Positions 21,311 through 32,110 of a stretch of 64,000 nucleotides of DNA are shown here, in pieces. Below the pieces are notes generated by a model, which did no database searches, was not told where the DNA came from, and worked only from the letters and a program-made list of their open reading frames with translations. A program made the position numbers and the translations under genes. This DNA comes from Anniella stebbinsi (lineage: Eukaryota; Chordata; Lepidosauria; Squamata; Anniellidae), in contig JARDYH010000001.1 in NCBI GenBank assembly GCA_029215795.1, positions 395,597,154 to 395,661,153 of the forward strand. Reading direction: 5' to 3'. The number at the start of each line of letters is the position of its first letter. The stretch's first letter is position 1.

Positions 21311-21969
21311 ATAAATCTCAAGTCTTGTTCTCACCAAGGTGGTATACCAAATACTGCAGACAGAAGGAGGGGAGGGATCACATTCCCCTTCATATAAAAA
21401 TATTCCCTGCATATATACCTGCCTTCAGTTTTGGACTTTCCTTGAGGATGTAGCTGTAGGAATGTACCATTCCACTGAGTCCTGAAGAATTGGAGTAGGA
21501 ACTGTAAGGTCTATAGGCAAACTAAACTGTGCAAACTTGAAAAAGGGTTGATTCATTTCTTTTTCTACTTGGACTTATGTGTCACACATGAGCAATAAAG
21601 AGAGATAGGTGGGCCAGTTGACATTTTTATAGGCTAGTAAACCTATTTGCAAGGCTAGATGAAAGATCGACTCCTGCATGTTCTCTTTTTCTCTAACTCT
21701 GAGAACTTAAAGCAACAGGCAACCCTACCCCAAGGTAAGTGGTTAGCATCTGGCAACCCTGCCTCCATCCCCATGGCATAGCAGGCATGTCCAGGTTCCC
21801 CAACCCTTGTTCTGTTCAGGCAGTAGTATGGGCATTTGGCAGCATGGCCCACTGTTAGCATCAGACTAACACGAGGGAGATTCAGATTCAAATCTTGACT
21901 CAGCCATGGCCAATAGCTGGGGATGATGGAACTTATAGCGCAACACAATCGGGAGGGGCCAGTTTGGGA

Positions 21970-22115
21970 GAGGCTGGTGCATGCTGCCTGACAACAGCAC
22001 TCCAGGTTTTCCGACAGGGGTCGTTCCTAGACCTGTCTGGAGAAGTCAGGAATTGAAGTAGCAACCTTCTTCACTTAAAGCATGTGCCAGTGGAGCTTTA
22101 CTTAAAGCATGTGCC
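21970..22115 (-). repeat. Diverged SINE, minus strand
   Basis: The order TGCCTGACAACAGCACTCC, 'ccaggttttccgac', 'ctggagaagtcaggaattga', 'caaccttctt' follows the minus-strand SINE body at 7,555-7,690, with many changes. Confidence 0.35.
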
Positions 22116-22324
22116 TGTGCCCCTAAAAAAGACGGAATTCCCAGCCTTGTATCCCACTTTGGTGACTTCGATGGTGCAATGGAGAAAGAGGCAGAGAGAG
22201 AATGCACACAAATCCTGTTCCCGGTAAATGGGGTGGCCACTTATGCATCGCCAAAACAAGGAAATGCAATGCATCACCAAAAGAGAGGATGCAGATTTTG
22301 AGTAACATTTGTACATTCTGGTTT

Positions 22325-22461
22325 CGGGGGAGACTCGTGGCTACGATGTCAGTGGGGTGGTGAATCTACTCTGGGTTTCAGTCAGAACCAATCAGAACTC
22401 TAAAGGGACTATCCAAGGTTCCGCACCCCACTGACATCGGAGTCACCAGCCACCACTGGCA
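22325..22461. mobile_element. hAT-like MITE (family B), internally deleted copy
   Basis: Left arm TGTCAGTGGGGTGGTGAATC, 'ctctgggtttcagtcagaacc', 'ctaaagggactatccaaggt', then directly CCCACTGACATCGGAGTCAC and CCAGCCACCACTGG. Relative to 49,673-49,895 most of the right arm is missing. Confidence 0.7.
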
Positions 22462-22809
22462 CGTGCTTTACCATTGAGTTGTCCCCCTCAACGGAAGAAT
22501 TTTATTCAGGAATATCTCCTTCACCCCAGTCTTTGTCCCAGGATTCTTTCTTTCTTCCTTTTAACAAAAGAAGAAGTTCTAGACTCTAGGCATCACGCGG
22601 GACTTCGGAGTGATTAAAGTTAAATTGCTTACCTTGAAATTTCACTTTGTTATGTATGTCACCAATTGATTTACTGTTGTGCTTTGTACATGTCAGAATC
22701 CAATATATCTATTTTATATTCCATCTGGTAGTCTATGATATTTATTAGGGTGGACAAGTATATACTCGTGCCAAGAGGTATCAAGTATCATATCTCAACT
22801 GATGCAAAT

Positions 22810-22839
22810 ACACACACACACACACACATACACACACAC
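22810..22839. repeat. (CA)n microsatellite
   Basis: CA units with one TA interruption. Confidence 0.9.
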
Positions 22840-22924
22840 TCACGTATCCAAGAATACGGTTCGAGTTAAAATACTCCTACTTCATACACACTCATGTACA
22901 TTAGGGCTGTAACAGCTTCAACTG

Positions 22925-23115
22925 ACTGCAATGCCAACTGGTTGGACTTCTATTCCCATAATCCCTGGCTGCTGGCTGGAGCTGGTGGGATTTGTAGTCC
23001 AAAACATCTGGAACACAGGTCTACCCTTACTATGCACGCCAGAAATTAAGCCCCCTTGAACTGAGTGGATGTTGCCTCTGTGTAAAGATGCATAGGGTTG
23101 CACTATAAATCAGTT
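22925..23115. repeat. Family A copy followed by a 'gatgcatagggttgca' fragment
   Basis: GACTTCTATTCCCATAATCC and GGTGGGATTTGTAGTCCAAA are the inverted arms of family A. AAAGATGCATAGGGTTGCAC at the right is an end of the short element seen at 21,236. Confidence 0.6.
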
Positions 23116-23261
23116 GATTAATCAGCGAAAATTTTAATTGCAGATTAACATTTGCTCCCCTCCCAATGGGTTAGTGGGGCTATGATTGAGAGGTACCACG
23201 CCATATAGGACACATAGCTATGCATTTCCTCCCTGAGCTCTGTGATTTGGCAAAGTGAGGC

Positions 23262-23372
23262 AGCTGGGGACCTTGAATAGCTCCTTTAGTTAGAGTTCTG
23301 TCTGGTTCTAACAAATACCCAGAACGGATTCAACCCCACCCCTATTTGAGCTACTAGTCTTCACTGCTCCAA
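23262..23372. mobile_element. hAT-like MITE (family B), right half
   Basis: ACCTTGAATAGCTCCTTTAG, 'agagttctgtctggttctaac', 'acccagaacggattcaacccc', ending TTCACTGCTCC. Confidence 0.55.
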
Positions 23373-24207
23373 CGCCCAAAAAACCTGGAGCTGGGACTGA
23401 GTCAACAGCCCTGAGGTGTGGGCTACCACCAACACACACACAGAACTATGCCATTCTCTTTAGCAACGACGGCTTTGTGACCTTTGCAGCCAGAGAAAGG
23501 GTCCTATATATTAGAAAAACACACTTGGGAAAAATGTTTGCAGCATTCGTCAGGCCCTTCTTAAGGGTTTCTGGCCAAGGTGGGTGTCCGCACATGGCAC
23601 CCTCAGAAAGCTGCCAGTGCTCCAATGTGCTAGCAGGAATTGCTGATACCGGAGATTCCTCTGCTGCTTCCCACACCATACAGAGCGGCTAGGTCACCAA
23701 TCTGTGATTTAAAAATTTCTGCCATGCATCTGACACGCATACATGCATCTGGGAAATTCAAAATGGCGGCTGGCTGAGCCAGCCACTGCTACCAGGTCAA
23801 CCCACAGTCAACCTTACCCCACTTGAAGATGGAACCTGGAGTTGGCTGTCATTGGCAGATTCTAAAACTCTAAAAGTGTCATAGATATACAGATACAGAA
23901 GGATGGACAGAAAGGGGGCATAGCTAAGGCTGAGTACACTTGACCAAAAAAAGAATGAACTAAGAAAAGGAAGGAAGGAAACTAAAAAGAAAAGAGAATT
24001 CTGCATCAACGTAATAAAAGAAAACATTCCAAGAAAAGCTGGCTTCTATTATCTGAATAAATTGTGCTAATTAAGCCACTTTGCATATTCTTCTTCTGCT
24101 AGTAATGGGGGGGGGGGAAGAGAAGGATCCCCCATCCCTGTAATCATTGGAAATCTTTAGCCACACATTTCTCTTCTAAGAATTCATCAAGTGTTGCTGC
24201 CACACTT

Positions 24208-24258
<51 letters not shown>

Positions 24259-25915
24259 CTTCCATAAGGACTAGTAACTTATGTGTTTTTATATAGCAAA
24301 TACAAAGAAAGAAAACTGAGATTCTCCCGGGCATGGTTTTTATGTTACATTCTGTATTTGCACTGAACTGCAGAATATACTTTGCCCTGCCATAACTCTG
24401 AAGCAGTGCGCAGTCCTAGTAAACACCAGTCTTCAGGTCTGATCCCAATAAGTTATACTCCTGAGAATTACATTTGGCTCACAGTAAAAATCTAGATGGA
24501 TTACTCGCTCTTTACCTTTATGGTGAGCCCGAGGAAACTGCCAGGGAAAAACAAAATGCAAAAAGCTGAGAGATGCATCAAACAAAGAGTTCACACCTAG
24601 AAAGTCATTTCCAATGATCTTTCCAAACTGGCCAGCAGATGCTTGAACTGTCAGAGCCGTGACAGTCAGGAACAGGATGTTTCAGAGGTATGCCTGAATC
24701 ACTGACTTCTGCCAACCTGCCCCTGTGGCCCTGGATTCATTTGGCCTTCCCCTATTTACAAATCCCTTTGAAAAGTCCTTCTAAATCAAAACAGGCAGAA
24801 GGAGTTGTCCATTCATGAATACACCCTAAAGTTTTATTACCCTGTTAGTCACTAACTTAATCTGCTGCTAATAACCCATCAACACAGGACTTCATCCTCT
24901 GATCTCTTGACACCAGGAGTGCATCAGGCTGTTGCCCCTCTATGAGCAGGAACAATACTAGGACTGGTATGGTATCAGGGTTCCTTCTATGGCCTGGACC
25001 TCCTGAGCAACTCCATAAGGATCTCTGCCTCCTTAAGAGTCCCACTTTCCTTCTTTTACCTTCACATTCCCAGTAATGTGGGGTTTCGGCTGTAGATGGG
25101 TGGTGATTGGCACACCAGACAATTATGGCTTAATGCAACAGTTTACTAGTGAATTAAAAACAAGCACATTACAATTAAGGGTATTTAGTCAATAGAGCTG
25201 AGTGATACAAAAAGGCATTAAAAGAAAATAACAGTTGCAAAAATGCAAGTTCTTTTGCCCTAAGATGCACCTAGACTTCTTCAAATTGCTTGTCTCTACT
25301 CCTTCCTCATGCTCTGATCTTCCCTGCCTCTGGTCTGGCTGGCTCTCTCACTCCTTTATACCCTCTTCCCCCAACAGGGAAAAAACTTCTAGACCTGAAT
25401 GTATTACCTTGCTTCTGTTAGCCCTTCACATATGGATAATCTCTTTGCCTCCATCTCCAAGGCATGTGGCACCACTATACTGTGGTGACCCCGCATACTG
25501 CAAGGAAAAGAAGCAGGGCACCATGGCAGCCAGACCCAATATGTATTGGGAGATTTGATTCATCAGGTGCACGACGTGTAAGTGTGAGTTTCAGCTATAG
25601 TCCATAGGGTGGGAGGTTTCCGTGGAGTATTGTAAACAGTGAGGTCAGAAGGAAAGGAAATGCAGAAAGTACAGACAGTGACAATCACATTCGTAGCAGT
25701 AGCCCTTCACAAAACAGCTGCTGTGAATGACGCAAACCTCCTGGCACTATATAAGCCAATTGACACATAAGTAGCATGATCAAAATCCATTATCCCCTTT
25801 CAAAGCTATCCCTGCTCACAGTTCTGGTACCAAAGAGGTGGGTATTGATCACCAGAGGCCTTGCGAGGCACTTAAATGATGCAGGGATCCAGGTTCATAA
25901 GACACAAAGCTGCTG
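23372..25915. other. Intronic sequence with few recognisable repeats
   Basis: About 2.5 kb without a recognised exon. It includes a (TA)n run at 24,211-24,256 (listed separately), a poly-G run near 24,109 and otherwise mixed sequence. Old LINE sequence may be hidden here. Confidence 0.35.
24211..24256. repeat. (TA)n microsatellite
   Basis: About 22 TA units in intron 2. Confidence 0.95.
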
Positions 25916-25919
25916 ATGT

Positions 25920-26455
25920 TAATGTATATCTATATGCGCAAATTTAGAAATGATTACTAGGATTTATTTAAATTTCACAGGAGGATAAAACAGCTAATTG
26001 GTTTCTCATCAGACTCATCTCATATAAAATAAATTCTTCAATTAATTTGCACCCTGATTATCCCAATTATTTTCTAAGATTAATTGCTATGCAGGGGAAG
26101 ATTTGGTGGGGGAGGGGCTGCTACAGCACATGGAAAGGGGAGAGTTAACTCTCCCCCCACCAGCTGCAATCCCCCTGAAAATTTCCCCCTGTATGGCAAT
26201 TAAACTGAGAAAAAAATCCCTTCCATTGGCACCAATGTACACTCAGATCTAATAGACACCAAGTTTGGGGATGGGTCCCTATGGACCCACACTTAGCAAT
26301 GCTCCTGTTAGTCACATCAGAGAAGAACACCACCACTTACCCCAGGTTTAATGGACTCCCGATCTATTTCACTTTGTGGAATAGGTTTGGGGCCCTGGGA
26401 AATATATTTGGGGATTGGCCCTCATGGGCCCACCCCTAACAACACCCCTGTTGGC
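25920..26455. repeat. Dispersed repeat (family E), copy beside exon 2
   Basis: Matches 50,265-50,715 in order: GCAAATTTAGAAATGATTAC, 'ttatttaaatttcacagg', 'cttcaattaatttgcaccctga', 'aggggaagatttg', 'ggggagagtt', 'cctgtatggcaa', and GGGGCCCTGGGAAATA. The repeat comes within about 30 bases of the exon 2 splice donor. Confidence 0.7.
26261..26346. repeat. Diverged duplicate of the exon 2 donor edge
   Basis: Aligns without gaps to 26,404-26,489 at 65 of 86 positions (about 76%), 143 bases apart. On the minus strand it preserves CCTGGGGTAAGTGGTGGTG next to exon 2's CCTGGGGTAAGTGATGGTG. This is a potential decoy 5' splice site in intron 2. Confidence 0.7.
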
Positions 26456-26483
26456 TGCATCAGTGTACAACACCATCACTTAC

Positions 26484-26566
26484 CCCAGGCAATGTCTTCT
26501 GCTCATGCAGTGCGCTCTGGGCTTTGAGGGCTGAGTCCCGGGCACAATACGTAAGGAAGGCACAGC
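26484..26566 (-). CDS. CELF6: CELF6-like gene, exon 2 (RRM1 second half)
   Basis: This 83-bp internal exon encodes, with the last base of exon 1, 28 residues running from [17 protein letters not shown] to [10 protein letters not shown]. It holds the RNP1-containing second half of RRM1, the first of three RNA recognition motifs with which CELF proteins bind GU-rich RNA to regulate alternative splicing, translation and mRNA stability. The acceptor is a pyrimidine tract with TTAG at 26,567-26,570 and the donor is GGG|GTAAGT (GT at 26,482-26,483). The phase agrees with exon 1. [10 protein letters not shown], from memory of the family, is found in CELF6 and CELF3; CELF4 has CERESALKAQ and CELF5 has CARDSAIKAQT. 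A diverged copy of the donor edge lies 143 bases further into intron 2. Confidence 0.93.
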
Positions 26567-27474
26567 CTAAAAAGAAGGGAGGAACAAAGGTGTACATATG
26601 CTTACTCATAGGGATAGTCGGCACAGCCAGCAAGGGAGTGCAGTGGCCCATCCTCCCCCATGCAGTGGAAAGTGAAAGACTAAGCTATGCAGCACAGCTG
26701 GATGTGCAATGAAAACGGTCAGGGATGCTGTTTGGTCCTCAAAACCACTGGATACTCCCTTCCAGGGAAGCTGCGCCTAATGTCAAAGAGATGTGCATAA
26801 AATGGCCACAGGTCAGCATGCAGCCCAGCGGGAATGTGATTTAAGGCAATTGGTACAGATTAGTAGGGCCTGGTTAATTGGAAGCATCAGGCAGTGACAA
26901 AAATACTGGGATTAGTGCAACCTCTCCCATTCCAGATTAGCACATCGGATTTTCATACTGCCATGCTAGCTCATGGCAGCATGGGTTTAGGGCAGCTATA
27001 CAGGCATCTCTCTTCTGTCGCTGCTGAAGCCGTTTATTGAAGGGAGGATTCATACTTTGCATCAGAATGTCATTAACACCCTTCTCCAAAGCCGTGTTAG
27101 GATGCATCTGGTGTGACCCCTTCAGGAGGGAATTCTACAGTTCATGTTGCGAATGAGGGAGAAGTTTCTTTGGTTCGCATTTCAATGTGAATTTACTGCA
27201 TTGTATACTTTCAAACCAATACAGGGGGGACGACGACCCCGAGACTCCGTTATCCTCCAATATTCACTCTTCTCCAAATTTTGCAATGGAGTTCTCCAAT
27301 CCAAAGAAATTTGTAGGTTGTCCAAAGTTCAGAAAAGTATTATATTAGGGAAAGCGTTTGCAAACAATGTACACGTTAGGCAAAAACTGCATACAAATAG
27401 TGTACAAATTTTCATGCAAACTTCTTTTTTAAACAAAAAATCCTCAACCTTCAGATTAACCAACTTCCCCCTTT

Positions 27475-28150
27475 TTCCCTCCTCTTTTTATTGTGAATAT
27501 TAAAGCAGAACCCCGAAAAAAATTACATTGTGAAAAAGAAAAACAAAGAAACATTACATATGTAGGAATATCATTTTTTTCCCATCAGGTATACCATTTG
27601 TTTTTAAAAAAGGGGCGGGGAGAGAGAGATGCATAGGTTTCAACAAAAGCAGACCACATATCCATGTATTTATCCACTCACAAGTCGCGCCTGTATAACA
27701 CCTGTTCAAATATTGATAGCGTTGTTAAATCCTCAATCCATTGCATTATGGGAGGTGAGCATTTGTCCTTCCAAGGTGATAGTATAAATCTCTTAGCTGT
27801 CATAAGGGCTCTGAAAGTCCATTTGCGATGACCATGTGTTAACTTCCAAGAAGCCGGTAAGTACTTTAGGAGGACATGCACATGATTCCATATTATAGTT
27901 TGTTACAGTACAAAGTTTATCCTTATAATGACTTCCTCCCAAAAGGGGGAAACTACTGCGCATTGCCAAAACATATGAATTAAGGAAGCATGGGGTGCAT
28001 TGCATCTCCAACAGTTATACAAGTAAGACAGACCCTTATTGAAAAAGCGTTGCGGATTCCAATAAACCCGAAACAAGATTTTTTGCGGAATAAGATGTAG
28101 CCTTAACATAAAGTTGGAAAAACGAGTCACTGGAAGGAAGTGGAACTGAT
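27475..28150 (-). repeat. L1-type LINE, 3' end of ORF2 and tail, minus strand
   Basis: The minus strand reads RLHLIPQKILFRVYWNPQRF, then NCWRCNAPHASLIHMFWQC and SPFWEEVI. This is the C-terminal cysteine-motif region of L1 ORF2 (pattern CWRC....L.HM.W.C..V..FW..V). Frames downstream are broken. The 3' end shows ATTCACAATAAAAA on the minus strand near 27,485-27,500. It is 5'-truncated and dead. A sister copy on the plus strand lies at 53,550-54,270. Confidence 0.8.
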
Positions 28151-28249
28151 AGAGTTGTCCATCCCTAAGAAATGGGGGGAGGAGGAGAAGCAGTGTGACA
28201 GAAACACAGGCAGAAAGTCGGCAGAAGACTGAAAGCACGGTGGCTCTCT

Positions 28250-28415
28250 CTTGAGATGTTCTCACAGATGGCTTTAAAAGGGGAGCAGACAAATTCATCA
28301 AGGATGAGGCTATCAATGGCTCCTACTAGTCATGTTGGCTGTATGATAGCTGAGCCCCTGTTGCTCAGGAACATGAGTGGGAGGGTGCCACTGCACTCAA
28401 CTCCTGCTTCTGCAA
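28250..28415 (+). repeat. CR1-like LINE 3' fragment (family R), plus strand
   Basis: GGCTTTAAAAGGGGAGCAGA, 'caaattcatcaaggatgaggctatcaatggc', 'gttgctcaggaacatgagtgggagggtgc' follow the family-R order. Confidence 0.6.
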
Positions 28416-28576
28416 CATGTGTAAATAAAGTAAAAAGTTACGCCAATGCCATAAACCTCCAATGCACTTTTCTGTGTGACAAGGCAAGGGAGGAGGCACT
28501 TGCATCAGGAGAAAAGCCAAGGTCCCAGACACATCTACTCAGAAGCAAGTCCAAGGAACAGAGCTTACTGGCTCCG

Positions 28577-28684
28577 ACTGTAACCCAGAGCGGATTCACT
28601 GTCCTCTGACATCGGACCTTGGATAGCTCCTTTAGAGTTCTGACTAGTTCTGACTGAAACCCGGAGCGGATTCACTGCCCCCTG
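28577..28684. mobile_element. hAT-like MITE (family B), partial
   Basis: AACCCAGAGCGGATTCACTG appears twice, separated by ACCTTGGATAGCTCCTTTAG and 'agagttctgact'. This is a rearranged or nested pair of right halves. Confidence 0.6.
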
Positions 28685-28974
28685 ATTATTGGTTTTGTAA
28701 TTCAACCCCCAAGATTGTCTCTGACTACTTATTGTGAGGGAATTATTTTCACATTCTGCCCAGTCAGAAGAATGAGCGCGAGGGCCCCCTAAATGCAGCA
28801 GGGCTGGCTATTTGAAGCAATACATATCACTATCCAAAGAGGTCGGAGGAAGGGAGCATAAGACCGTGAAGCCCAGAGTCTACAATGACCTAACTGCACC
28901 ACAGTTTCACATATCCACTGATGTATCTGACCGATGCAAAACATAACATCAGAAATGTTGACCTAGAAGGATAT

Positions 28975-29128
28975 TGTAATTTTAACTTGTTTTTATGCTT
29001 TATGCTTTTAAATTTTATATATTGGTGTTTTAGTTATTCAATGTTTTTAATTTTTGTAAACCGCCCAGAGAGCTTTGGCTATGGGGCAGTATATAAATAG
29101 AATAAAATAAACAAATAAATAAATAAAT
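28975..29128 (+). repeat. LINE 3' tail with (AAAT)n end, plus strand
   Basis: TTTTTAATTTTTGTAAACCG, CCCAGAGAGCTTTGGCTATG, then 'cagtatataaatag' and (AAAT)n. Same tail as 4,000-4,187. Confidence 0.8.
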
Positions 29129-29221
29129 GGCAAACGTGGGCTTCCTCCAATGGACGTATCCAGCAGTGCTGCTTTTGGTGATGCTTGGGAAGACACCCTG
29201 AATAGATCCACTCCCTTAGTC

Positions 29222-29790
29222 AATCATAGAATCATAGAATAGTAGAGTTGGAAGGGGCTTATAAGGCCATTGAGTCCAACCCCCTGCTCAATGCAGGAAT
29301 CTACCTTAAAGCATCCCTGACAGATGGTTGTCCAGCTGCCTCTTGAAGGCCTCTAGTGTGGGAGAACCCACCACCACCCTAGGTCATTGGTTCCATTGTC
29401 GTATTGCTCTAACAGTCAGGAAGGTTTTCCTGATGTCCAGCCGGAATCTGGCTTCCTGTAACTTCAGCCCATTATTCCGTGTCCTGCACTCTGGATTGAT
29501 CGAGAAGAGATCCTGACCCTCCTCTGTGTGACAACCTTTCAAGTATTTGAAGAGTGCTATCATGTCTTCCCTCCCTCAATCTTCTTGTCTCCAGGCTAAA
29601 CATGCCCAGTTCTTTCAGTCTCTCCTCATAGGGCTTTCTTTCCAGACCCCTGATCATCCTTGTTGCCCTCCTCTGAACCCCCCTCCAGATTGTCTGCATC
29701 CTTTTTGAAGTGTGGTGCCTAGAACTGGACCCAATACTCAAGATGGGGTCTCACCAGTACTGAATAGAGGGGGACCGGCACCTCGTGCCA
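29222..29790 (-). repeat. CR1 LINE 3' end, minus strand
   Basis: The plus strand opens with ATCATAGAATCATAGAATAG, then GAGTTGGAAGGGGCTTATAA and CCAACCCCCTGCTCAATGCA, which is the reverse complement of the classical CR1 3' end with its ATTCTATGAT repeats. The minus-strand frame further in (29,472-29,741) reads [20 protein letters not shown] then [15 protein letters not shown], the CR1 ORF2 C-terminal tail. It is 5'-truncated. Confidence 0.9.
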
Positions 29791-29829
29791 TTTGGAAGCT
29801 CTACTTCCATTAATGCTGCCCAAATAGCA

Positions 29830-30110
29830 TTTGCTTTTTTTTGCAGCCCCATCGCACTACCTTTTTCACCTGCTGCTGCTCCTCCTTTTCTCCATCATTG
29901 CCCTCACCTGCTGGTTTGACAGGCTGCGAGCCAATGAACAAACAGGCAGCGGCATCTGCTGCTCTGCTTTCTCATCACCAACGTTGTCTGAGCCGAAGCG
30001 AGAGGCAAGTGAATTAGCAGGTTACAATGGGGAAGAGGAGGGGTGGTCTTGTCAGTGGGCCCCCTGCTGGAGTATGGTCCCTTGGCAAGCACCCCAGTTT
30101 CCACCCCGGC
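29830..30110. repeat. Dispersed repeat (family G), copy
   Basis: 'tgctgctgctcctccttttctccatcattg', 'ctgctggtttgacaggct', GAACAAACAGGCAGCGGCAT, 'aagcgagaggcaagtgaattagcagg'. Comparable with 2,150-2,465. Confidence 0.5.
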
Positions 30111-30364
30111 TGCAAGTTGTACCTCCACAAAGATCGGTAAGGACTACGGTGACCAGTGTCCGCAGTCAAGGAAAGAAATGCAAAACTCTGCAAGACAGCC
30201 GGAGGCTTCTGTTTGGTGGGTTCAAAAAGGAATTTCAACCCCCTGGGTCATGAGGGAAGGCCCTGCCTTGCAGCAGGGTGGCGTGGCCGACTTCAGGCAG
30301 CACCAAGAGTGGGGCGGTGGAACAGACAAAGGCAGGAACTGGTGTCTGAATGGTGCACTTGTGT

Positions 30365-30475
30365 CTTCTGGATGCCTTGAACTACAACCCCCAGCATTCC
30401 TGACAATTGTCCACCCTGGCTAGGGCTGATGGGAATTGAAATCCAAAACATCCGGAGAGCACCAGGCTAAGTAAG
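30365..30475. repeat. Palindromic family A copy
   Basis: GAACTACAACCCCCAGCATT and 'gggctgatgggaattgaaatccaaaacatccggag' are the two arms. Confidence 0.6.
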
Positions 30476-30619
30476 GCTGTTTTGCATGACTTGACGGGGA
30501 CATCCCTAACTGGCCATCGTCTAGACTAAGCACTTGGGGGTCAACACTGGAGATCACACACAGACCAGTGCATTATGGCAATAGAACTTTATTAAAACAG
30601 AACAGAACAAACAAAAAAG

Positions 30620-31010
30620 CGCCATAGGCCAGTAAGTATGGACAAGCACAAGCTGCCCCGGGGCTCTGGAACTCCCTTCCCAGGAAAGCTAGACTGGCTC
30701 CCTCCTTGGTGTGCTTTCAGAGGCAGGCTAAAACTTTTCTCTTTCAGCAGGCCTTGGGGGAGTAATTCAGACCTCTGCGAATGTGCTGCTTATAGTTTGG
30801 ATTTTTTAAAAAATGATTTGTATTTAAAATGTTTTAAAATGTTTTAAATATTTTAAAATCGTACTATGATTAATTATATTTTTAATTTTTGTATATTTCT
30901 ATTTGTTTTAACTGTACATGTTTTAATTTGTAAGCTGCCTTGAGTCCCAGTATTGGGGAAAAGGCGGGAAATAAATAAATAAATAAATATAATAAAAATA
31001 AATACATAGA
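30620..31010 (+). repeat. LINE 3' fragment with (AAAT)n tail, plus strand
   Basis: 'ggggctctggaactcccttcccaggaaagc' corresponds to the LINE ORF2 C-terminus (W.SLP.K), followed by a T-rich tail, TAAGCTGCCTTGAGTCCCAG and a (AAAT)n end at about 30,970-31,000. Confidence 0.65.
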
Positions 31011-31094
31011 ATCAAGTGCAATCATAGAAATGAATACGGGACTATACCCATATGCACCCATTACTATTATATGCCAAGTACTATGGGGATGGGG

Positions 31095-31300
31095 CCCACA
31101 CCTGACCAGCCCCTGCTGCTGCTCCTCTTACCAGCCCTGGCTTCAGGCCTGCTATCGCCTCCTGGCCTTGAGTGAGTGGCTGTGCGATGGAGCAAGGAGA
31201 ATTGGGAAAGGAGCCGAGGCTACTCCTGCCTGCTCATTCACTTGTCCTCTCGCCTAGGCAGCAGTGGAGTTTGGGCCTAGAGGCCAACGGAGAGGAGCAG
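31095..31300. repeat. Dispersed repeat (family G), copy
   Basis: 'ccctgctgctgctcctcttaccagccctgg' and 'ttcacttgtcctctcgcctaggcagc', similar to the other family-G pieces. Confidence 0.4.
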
Positions 31301-31309
31301 CTGACCGCA

Positions 31310-31850
31310 GCAAGGAGGAGGGTGGCACACTGAGTGCATCTTGCCCATCTCCCCCTCCCCCATTGAAATACGAAGCGGTCCCTGTCTTTTGCCATAACCT
31401 GACTTTGCCAGGTTCAGACGTGTTCTTTACTAGCACCTTACACAATGTGTAATTTTGTTGAACTTCCTCCGGACTGTGGAGATGTGTGAGTAACATGCCT
31501 GGAGATGCTTAGCATACTCACACTCACACATACACACACTTTGGCTTGTGAATCAAAAGCCCTGGTAGGGAAGATGGCTCAACACTGACTCAGTCTCATG
31601 CGTTCCTACTCCCTGGAGAAGCTTGGTTAAGGTTTTGTTAAGTCTGCATAGTCATGAATAACGTTTGCACTTTTCCTTTCTTCTTCTTTTTGCCAGTAAC
31701 ATTCATGTCACAGTTTTGCAAAGCTGCTGCAAAAATGTAGCAGCCCAGACAGGAAATCTGCCGGCCCCTTTCATTTACAAAAATGAGCATGGGTATTTTG
31801 CTAACCTTTCAGTAAGACGGGAGCAACAACAATTTTGCTAGGTTCATAGC
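31310..31850. other. Unassigned intron 1 sequence
   Basis: Contains an A/C-rich stretch near 31,520-31,545 and otherwise unique-looking DNA. No exon is seen. Confidence 0.35.
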
Positions 31851-31854
31851 ATAC

Positions 31855-32110
31855 TATCCACATCATTAGCATTTTAAAAAAAAAAACATTTACTTCCCCC
31901 CCTCCTTTTTTAATTAGATCCTATATAAAGCTTCCTAAAATGATATTAAAACAGCAGCAAAACAGTTTCCCTTTAAAAATGTAAATATTTAATGAATGAA
32001 ATTTGACATTGATGCATTTTTAATATTGGCACAATTAAATCTGCCAGATGATTAAGTATTAATAACTCTTAATAAGTGCAACCGGCTCGCCTTCAAATAG
32101 AAAGAAAGAA
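31855..32110. promoter_or_regulatory. AT-rich low-repeat island in intron 1
   Basis: A block dense in TTAATTAG, TTTAATGAATGAA, 'gcatttttaatattggcacaattaaatc' and 'ttaagtattaataactcttaataag' words, with TATATAAAGC near 31,920. It has no microsatellite periodicity. It resembles vertebrate non-coding conserved elements near neuronal genes, but conservation must be tested. Confidence 0.35.

Larger units (their letters stand above)
1..26483 (-). other. CELF6: CELF6-like gene, intron 2 (5' part, runs off the left edge)
   Basis: In the minus-strand gene direction this is everything downstream of exon 2. The intron opens with a strong donor (GTAAGT at 26,478-26,483). I looked for the next conserved CELF exons (one encoding MNRPIQVKPA, then one encoding the start of RRM2 around KLFVGM) on the minus strand and saw neither. 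The intron is therefore inferred to exceed 26 kb here, although a diverged exon missed by eye cannot be excluded. The sequence holds repeats, a large GGA array and a few low-repeat islands that are listed separately. Confidence 0.6.

Noticed and set aside
27903..28316. Host gene encoding a cysteine-motif protein
   Set aside because: The CWRC...HM.WQC segment is the L1 ORF2 C-terminus; the frame is truncated and a second decayed copy exists.
29472..29741. Host coding region [20 protein letters not shown]
   Set aside because: This is the CR1 ORF2 tail, followed by the CR1 3' end.
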